Shown here piece after piece: positions 47,169-52,243 of a DNA stretch of 52,243 bases. Both the position numbers and the translations under genes were made by a program. The first letter of the stretch is position 1, and the number at the start of each line of letters is the position of its first letter. This DNA is from Eubacterium sp. (lineage in GTDB: Bacteria; Bacillota_A; Clostridia; Lachnospirales; Lachnospiraceae). The stretch covers positions 1 through 52,243 of the forward strand of contig JAMPGN010000004.1 in assembly GCA_023663915.1 (NCBI GenBank). The letters run 5' to 3'. The notes beneath the pieces are model-generated. The model was given only the letters and a program-made list of their open reading frames with translations, did not search any database and was not told the DNA's origin.

Positions 47169-50066
47169 TTAATAATGCATAAAATCTTTCTCCCGCAGTA
47201 TAATCATGTCTTCCTCGTCATACCTCTTCGCCAGTAATATATCCATGAAATGCTTCGGTGTTTTTTTGTTGGCATACTCGATTGCCTCGTCAACCAGATT
47301 CCTGACTTCGGACATGCTTACCTCATGATCGCTGGTCTGCCTGTCCGCAATTCTCGTGTGAAGCGCCAGAATACCAAATTCATCAATCGAATATTCCTGC
47401 TCTTCCGCGTACTGCTTCGCATAAGCCACCAACGCTTCATTATCTAATGGCTCTATGTCCACCCGCAGGTTAATATTATTTTTCAATGCACTGTGGTCTG
47501 CAAGAAGCTGGTTGATATCCTGTTTCCTGTCAATCAAAAGAAGCAGAAGCCCCATATTGTCCTTATCCAGAACTTTTGTAACTTTAGCCACGGTAGCGGG
47601 TTTCAGGCGCGACGCTTTCTCTATGATTAACGCGCCGTTATCCAGCCTTGCAAAAGTCTCCGCCACATCTTTCTTGTTCAGAACACTTGCAGATATCTTA
47701 GCCACTTTACCGGAAAAATTGCTATCGTTGAGCTGCATCTCCTTGATCAACGCCTTCGCCAAAGTCAGCGTCGTAAGTTCTTCCTCACCGGTAATGATCA
47801 CATTTCCGGTACAGGACGCAAGGCTCATGTTATCCAGAACATGTACTAACTGCTTCTTGGATTTACGATGATGCGCAAACTGTCCGAAAAGTTCCATCTC
47901 CTCCGGTGTCAGTTCACGATCCTGCCAGTTCTCTTCCGATGTCTCGCCGCCCTGTCTCTCGGAGCCTGTTTCCGCCGTCCTGTCGGCTTCTTCTGCCACA
48001 ATTCCCGCAGTCTTTTTCTCCTCGTTCTCCGGTATGGACTCCCCGGTTGCCCGCAGTTCCCCGGCTTCCTCTAATGAGTCCTCGTCCTCCAGGCTGCCCT
48101 CAGCCATCTCCTTCTCAAACTCTTCCACTGCTGCCGCGACGTATTTCCCGACATCCGGTTTCCCATTCTTTGGTGATGGTGCGGGTTCGTCATCCTCCGG
48201 CAGAACCACTTTCCTGATCGCCGGTTTCTTGCCGGAATCTTTCATGATCGCAGCAACAAACGCACGCTCCAATTCTTCCAAAAGACCATTCTTAGTTGCC
48301 TCGTCAAAATCAGCAAAAAGATTACCCGTGTGCGCCAGAATACGCTGTTTGACTTCCTCCATACGCTTCTGCTCGTTGCTCTTCTTCACCTCTTCCCACT
48401 CAGCCATGATATCTTCAATGCTGAGCTGTCCGGTAATCTGTTTCTCCACGCGCTCCGTCTCCGGCACTACGAGGCTGATCTGTCCGTCGTACTCCTGGGA
48501 CAAAATATTATCAAATTTGGAAGGCTTCGTGTTAAGCGGCGTGAGAACCCCTGTTCTTGCTCCGGGAATCTTATCCGGTGCGAGTGCGGAAACTTCTGTT
48601 CCCTGCGGCGAACGGCTCTCCTGTTTCATTTCATTTACGATCTGCTGTGCATCGAAAGATGCCGTGTCTTCTTGAACAATCTGCGTGCTGATCTCCTGAA
48701 GGTCATCCGTGTCCATGGATAATTTTTTCTTCGGCTGTACGCTGGCTCTGCTCTCTTCAGGCTTGCGTTCCGCCTTTCCCGGAAAAGCAATGACGGGAGT
48801 TGCATTTAATTTCTCTTCGACTTCCTCCGTAGTCGGCATCTCCTGCGTTTCTTCCAGAAGCGGAGCGATCAATGTCTCAGCGACCGATCTCTGCCTATTC
48901 TCCTCATCGTCCTCTTCTTCATCGGAAATTCCGCCGCTCCCATAGAGAACCTCGTTGTCTCCATCATCAGAATCTTCCTCGTTCCTATAGAGAGCTTCTT
49001 CATCTCCATAGAGAGCATCGTCGTCTCCGTCCTCAGAATCTTCCTCATCCTCATAAAGTACTTCTTCGTCCTCATCGCCGGAAATTTCCTCGTCTTCATA
49101 GAAGACCTCACCGGAAGTCCTGTCGTCAACCTCAGAAATTTCTTCTTCATCCTCTGGAATCTCCCCGGAATCGATCTCCGCATCCTCCTCCGAGTCCTCT
49201 TCATCACTCAGGATTTCTTTCATGCTCTCCGCCAGAGCCATCTGCAGATTGATTGTATTATACTGCCCTACATCGACAGTTTTCACTTCCGGAAGCTCCA
49301 TCGTGGGCACGGTAGGTATCTCTTGTTCATCCACCATACCATCTTCGCCTGCATGTCCGACGCGATACGCATTCTGCGTATCGCCTTCCACGTCGTCGCT
49401 ATCATCTTCCGTCTGCGCTTCCATATCTTCCGGATCTTCACCTGCGTTACGCATTCTGACCCACTCGTCATACCGCACCTGCTGCTCTTCATTCAGCGGT
49501 GCATGCAATGCTTTTAACTCCAGCGCCTTGATAATATATTTCCCTTCACCGAACATGATAAACATCTCATCACATTCTTCCACGCACTGGGTGGCAAGCC
49601 CGATCCTGTGATACAGGTATGCCAGTTCATAAGCCCATTTTTCCCTATAGTCATGTCTCTTAAATTCTTTGAGAACTTCGATTCTCTCTTCCAGACTGAC
49701 ATCCTGCGCCTCGTAGAGACGGTATTGCAAAATATACCTTCCAGAGTCTTTCGGTGCAATCTGCGCAAACTCTTTGTAGTATTCTATCGCCTGTACATAT
49801 TCCTCCAACTTAATGGAAAGCTCACACAGAGAATATACAATCGACCTTGCCGTCGGATGTTTCTCGTAGGCAAGTAATAAAATATCCTTGCTCTCCCGGT
49901 ATCTTCTGTTGATCTTATACAGATCACTGATGGTACAAAGCATCATGACGCTTCTTACTCTGCGCCAGTCTATCGTATCCGCTATCTTTACGGCCTCTGC
50001 AAATTCTCCTTCTGCAATTAATGCCTTGATCTCATCAGAGCGTATCTGATATTCATATTTATCCAA
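47169..50066 (-). CDS. TPR / acidic-repeat / degenerate AAA+ domain protein
   Basis: 965 residues, cytosolic. Residues about 1-195 are helical TPR-like repeats (VKIADTIDWRRVRSVMML, YKEFAQIAPKDSGRYILQYR). Residues about 210-400 are extremely acidic, with repeated LYEDEEDSEDGDD-type units. Residues about 480-720 are charged linker. Residues about 750-960 look like a CbxX/CfxQ-type AAA+ fold whose motifs are lost: Walker A position reads NVIITGEEELTTLTLAKAL without GKT, and Walker B reads NGALIIEKAS instead of IDEA. It is therefore probably a scaffold, not an ATPase. TTG 50066 with GAGGTG 6 bases upstream is the likeliest start; GTG 50075 is the alternative. It is co-transcribed with glgB. Confidence 0.7.
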   Translation of the reverse strand: MDKYEYQIRSDEIKALIAEGEFAEAVKIADTIDWRRVRSVMMLCTISDLYKINRRYRESKDILLLAYEKHPTARSIVYSLCELSIKLEEYVQAIEYYKEFAQIAPKDSGRYILQYRLYEAQDVSLEERIEVLKEFKRHDYREKWAYELAYLYHRIGLATQCVEECDEMFIMFGEGKYIIKALELKALHAPLNEEQQVRYDEWVRMRNAGEDPEDMEAQTEDDSDDVEGDTQNAYRVGHAGEDGMVDEQEIPTVPTMELPEVKTVDVGQYNTINLQMALAESMKEILSDEEDSEEDAEIDSGEIPEDEEEISEVDDRTSGEVFYEDEEISGDEDEEVLYEDEEDSEDGDDDALYGDEEALYRNEEDSDDGDNEVLYGSGGISDEEEDDEENRQRSVAETLIAPLLEETQEMPTTEEVEEKLNATPVIAFPGKAERKPEESRASVQPKKKLSMDTDDLQEISTQIVQEDTASFDAQQIVNEMKQESRSPQGTEVSALAPDKIPGARTGVLTPLNTKPSKFDNILSQEYDGQISLVVPETERVEKQITGQLSIEDIMAEWEEVKKSNEQKRMEEVKQRILAHTGNLFADFDEATKNGLLEELERAFVAAIMKDSGKKPAIRKVVLPEDDEPAPSPKNGKPDVGKYVAAAVEEFEKEMAEGSLEDEDSLEEAGELRATGESIPENEEKKTAGIVAEEADRTAETGSERQGGETSEENWQDRELTPEEMELFGQFAHHRKSKKQLVHVLDNMSLASCTGNVIITGEEELTTLTLAKALIKEMQLNDSNFSGKVAKISASVLNKKDVAETFARLDNGALIIEKASRLKPATVAKVTKVLDKDNMGLLLLLIDRKQDINQLLADHSALKNNINLRVDIEPLDNEALVAYAKQYAEEQEYSIDEFGILALHTRIADRQTSDHEVSMSEVRNLVDEAIEYANKKTPKHFMDILLAKRYDEEDMIILREKDFMHY

Positions 50067-50311
50067 GGTGCTCACCTCATTGCTGTATTCCCGCGCCTAT
50101 CCGGAACTTCGTACCGTATAGCTACACATTTTTCTACATAGTAACCCAATTATCACTGTTTTAGTTTACCATAGCCGTCTGTCAATGTAAACAAAATATA
50201 TAGAAAAAATAGCACCCCCAGTTTGGTATCTTACTCCTAACTATATACCAACATATGGAGATGCCTCAATATACAATCACTTTATATTGTATTTTTATTA
50301 GGAAAAACAGA
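50067..50311. other. Intergenic region between rsmA and the TPR/AAA-like gene
   Basis: No gene is seen in this AT-rich gap. On the minus strand a stem TTGGTAT/ATACCAA is followed after a short G-rich stretch by CTATTTTTTC, a possible weak terminator for rsmA. A perfect TTGACA stands further on, in TTTACATTGACAGACGG, but without a good -10 at 16-18 bases. Confidence 0.4.
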
Positions 50312-51178
50312 TTACTGCCTTTTCTCCAAAAGGCGATTTGATAAGTCGCAAAATTGTTTTAGTGTTAACGTTTCGCCGCGTACTGTTACAGGCAGTCCCA
50401 TCTTCTCAAGCATCTCCTCCACCTGCCGCCTGTTGAGATCAAGATTCCCCGCATTTGCCAGCCCGTTCGCCAGCGTCTTACGCCTTTGGTTGAAAGATGC
50501 CCTGATCAAGGCAAAAAGCCACTCTTCATCGTCTGCCTGCACCGGCGCCTCTTCATAGCGCGTCAGCCGGATCACTGTACTGTCTACGTTTGGTCTTGGC
50601 ATAAAGCAGGAGGCGGGTACTCTCGTAATAATCTCCGGTTTCGCATAATACTGTACCGCCAACGATAAGGCTCCGTAGTCTTTCGTCCCCGGACCTACCT
50701 TCATACGGTCAGCGACTTCCTTCTGTACCATGATTGTCGCACTCTGCAGTGGCACATGTTTTTCAAAAAGCGTCATAATGATCGGCGTTGTAATATAATA
50801 TGGAAGATTCGCCACCACCTTGATCGGTTTTCCGCCATGTTCTTCCACGATCTTAGGAATGTCCACTTTCAGAATATCCTCGTTGATAATCGTCACATTA
50901 TTATAATCCGCTAGCGTCTCATCGAGAATCGGGATGAGATTTTTGTCGATCTCCACAGCCACCACTTCTCCCGCCTCTTGCGCCAAACGCTGTGTCATCG
51001 TACCGATCCCCGGTCCGATCTCCAAAATACAGTCATCCTTTGTGATCTGTGCCGACTCGACAATCTTATCCAAGATACCGTTATCAACCAGAAAATTCTG
51101 CCCGAATTTTTTGCGAAAGTCAAACTGATATCTCTGTATGATTTCCGCCGTATTCCTCTTGTTTCCCAGAGCTGCCAT
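50312..51178 (-). CDS. rsmA: 16S rRNA dimethyladenosine transferase
   Basis: 288 residues, the KsgA/RsmA class. SAM-binding motif I is LEIGPGIGTMT (about 52-62), the acidic loop is VEIDKNLIP, and the catalytic motif is NLPYYIT (124-130). The C-terminal helical rRNA-binding domain includes ASFNQRRKTLANGL. It dimethylates the two adjacent adenines of the helix 45 loop in 16S rRNA. GAGGAG lies just before ATG. It follows tatD on the same strand, as is common in Firmicutes, but the RnmV gene that usually stands between them is absent. Confidence 0.97.
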   Translation of the reverse strand: MAALGNKRNTAEIIQRYQFDFRKKFGQNFLVDNGILDKIVESAQITKDDCILEIGPGIGTMTQRLAQEAGEVVAVEIDKNLIPILDETLADYNNVTIINEDILKVDIPKIVEEHGGKPIKVVANLPYYITTPIIMTLFEKHVPLQSATIMVQKEVADRMKVGPGTKDYGALSLAVQYYAKPEIITRVPASCFMPRPNVDSTVIRLTRYEEAPVQADDEEWLFALIRASFNQRRKTLANGLANAGNLDLNRRQVEEMLEKMGLPVTVRGETLTLKQFCDLSNRLLEKRQ

Positions 51179-51277
51179 ACTCTCCTCTTTTCCCCTGCCT
51201 TATGCACAAATCATCCGAATCCTATATCGTGCACTTCCACAACCGCATAGTTTAATTTCGTTTGCAAGTCCCGCCCT

Positions 51278-52048
51278 TCATTCCGCGAGCTGGAACAGTT
51301 TACACGCATTGCAGTTCGTCACTTCCACCACTTCTTCATATGTAACTCGCTTAAGTTCAGCTATCATCCGCACCACATAAGGAAGATTCAAGGATGAATT
51401 GCGCTGTCCGCGATATGGTTCCGGCGCAAGATACGGGCTGTCCGTCTCCAGCAAAATCTTCTCCAATGGAATATACTCTACCGCCTCTTTCAGCTTTCTG
51501 GAATTATGAAAAGTAATCACGCCGCCAATTCCAAAGTAGAAATCCATATTCAAATATTCCCTCGCTAATTCTTTTGAATAAGAATAACAGTGCACCACGC
51601 CGCCAATCTCCCTGGCATGGAGTATTCTCATCATTTCTATCGTATCTTTTGCGGCCTCCCTGGAATGAATAATCATTGGCAGACCGACTTCCCTTGCAAG
51701 ATCCATCTGTCGCTCAAACCACAATTTCTGCACTGCCTCTTCCGGCTCGTTCCAGTGATAATCCAGTCCGATCTCTCCCACAGCGACCACCTTATCATGT
51801 GCACACTTCTTTCGCAGCCAGTCGAGCTTCTCCTCATTCAATTCCGCCGTCTCGCTCGGATGCACTCCCAGCGCTCCGTATAGGAACGGATATTCCTCCA
51901 TCAGCCGCAATGTTGCCTCACAGCTTGCAAGGCTTGCACCCACATTGACTACTCTGCCGATGCCGTGCTCTTTCAAGGAATTAAGCAGCTCGTCCCTGTC
52001 TTCATCAAATGCCTCATCATCGTAATGCGCATGGCTCTCAAAAATCAT
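51278..52048 (-). CDS. tatD: TatD-family metal-dependent deoxyribonuclease
   Basis: A 256-residue TIM-barrel hydrolase. The metal ligands are His6 and His8 in ESHAHYDD, Glu in GEIGLDYHW, His in IIHSREA and in VVHCYSYS, and Asp in ETDSPYLAPEPYRGQRN. It degrades single-stranded DNA 3' to 5' and is thought to act in repair. ATG 52048 has GGAG 9 bases before it and begins at the conserved strand, whereas the frame is open 9 codons further. It leads the tatD-rsmA unit. Confidence 0.95.
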   Translation of the reverse strand: MIFESHAHYDDEAFDEDRDELLNSLKEHGIGRVVNVGASLASCEATLRLMEEYPFLYGALGVHPSETAELNEEKLDWLRKKCAHDKVVAVGEIGLDYHWNEPEEAVQKLWFERQMDLAREVGLPMIIHSREAAKDTIEMMRILHAREIGGVVHCYSYSKELAREYLNMDFYFGIGGVITFHNSRKLKEAVEYIPLEKILLETDSPYLAPEPYRGQRNSSLNLPYVVRMIAELKRVTYEEVVEVTNCNACKLFQLAE

Positions 52049-52125
52049 CTTGCATCTCTCCTCATATCGTTTCATTCATTTTTTTCTATTATTTTTAAAT
52101 TCCTTAAAATTTTCTTAAAAAATAC

Positions 52126-52154
52126 TTGCAATGCCGGAAACATTATACTATAAT
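52126..52154 (+). promoter_or_regulatory. Sigma-A promoter of the tRNA-Lys gene
   Basis: TTGCAA (52126-52131), a 17-base spacer and a perfect TATAAT (52149-52154) lie 37 bp upstream of the tRNA. The promoter is divergent from tatD. Confidence 0.88.
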
Positions 52155-52191
52155 AACTCTTGCGTGTTAGAGACATGCATTTATAAGGTAT

Positions 52192-52243
52192 GCACCGCTA
52201 GCTCAGTTGGTAGAGCACCTGACTCTTAATCAGGGTGTCCAGG
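52192..52243 (+). tRNA. tRNA-Lys (anticodon CTT), 3' part beyond the window
   Basis: The 5' acceptor strand is GCACCGC, the D arm GCTCAGTTGGTAGAGC, and the anticodon stem-loop CCTGACTCTTAATCAGG with anticodon CTT. The sequence stops in the T-arm region at the window edge, so the 3' acceptor strand and any further tRNAs are not visible. Confidence 0.95.

Noticed and set aside
48869..49207. Periodic sequence that at first looked like a repeat array or CRISPR-like region
   Set aside because: The periodicity is in frame with the acidic LYEDEED-type protein repeats; no constant repeat with unique spacers exists.
47906..49611. Several Ser- and Arg-rich plus-strand frames opposite the acidic repeats
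   Set aside because: They are the reverse complement of GAA/GAG/GAT-rich codons; no start signals and no domain content.
50076..50200. TTGACA upstream of the TPR/AAA-like gene as a full promoter
   Set aside because: No acceptable -10 hexamer lies 16-18 bases downstream, so it was not listed as a promoter.

Overview
The window looks like chromosome from a Gram-positive, flagellated gut-type Clostridia, most likely Lachnospiraceae. This is inferred from AGGAGG-type ribosome binding sites, a split class I fumarase, a Flp/Tad pilus locus without a secretin, a sigma-28-type flagellin promoter, a BofA-family protein and sugar ABC loci without their own ATPase. No taxonomic search was possible. Almost all genes lie on the minus strand.

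1-11 kb is an accessory, partly decayed region. It holds two closely related ECF sigma factors, one followed directly by a membrane-anchored putative anti-sigma protein. It also holds a mobilisation-protein (MobC-like) remnant, an AlbA/ATPase regulator, a large hybrid histidine kinase with two receivers, and a ROK sugar kinase. Two DUF4143-type AAA ATPase genes are both broken: one has an internal deletion and lies between 44-bp direct repeats, the other has a frameshift at a run of nine A. Both carry TTGCAAA motifs in their promoter region.

11-25 kb holds transport and carbohydrate genes: a DUF1538 membrane protein paired with a double PII-like protein, an unannotated 38-residue membrane peptide, a MacB/FtsX-type ABC exporter with a long coiled-coil insert, a GH3 glycosidase, an AraC regulator with a C9 tract in its first codons, and a sugar ABC uptake operon (binding protein and two permeases). 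A tRNA-Ser(GCT) gene has its own promoter and terminator.

25-39.4 kb is one long minus-strand run. It begins with a tad operon in the order tadV-tadZ-tadA-tadB-tadC-flp-DUF5702-TadE-like-second prepilin peptidase-TadE. It continues through an FHA/DUF6382 protein, a rhomboid protease, a flavodoxin-SCP2 fusion, a HIT protein and both fumarase subunits. The tad genes should assemble a thin pilus, with the FHA protein and rhomboid as candidate accessory or regulatory factors.

39.4-45.2 kb carries bofA and a yaaL-like gene, then a flagellar unit. A sigma-28-like promoter drives a 1019-residue DUF6240-type protein, flagellin, and (after a strong double hairpin) fliS. 45.2-52.2 kb is housekeeping-like: glgB preceded by a TPR/acidic/degenerate AAA+ protein, then rsmA, tatD and the start of a tRNA-Lys gene at the right edge.

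The most unusual items are the DUF6240-flagellin unit, the TPR/pseudo-AAA+ partner of glgB, the extended tad operon (two peptidases, a zinc-module pseudopilin, rhomboid, FHA, an AUA start codon), the DUF1538/PII-like pair, and the two homopolymer tracts in accessory genes.
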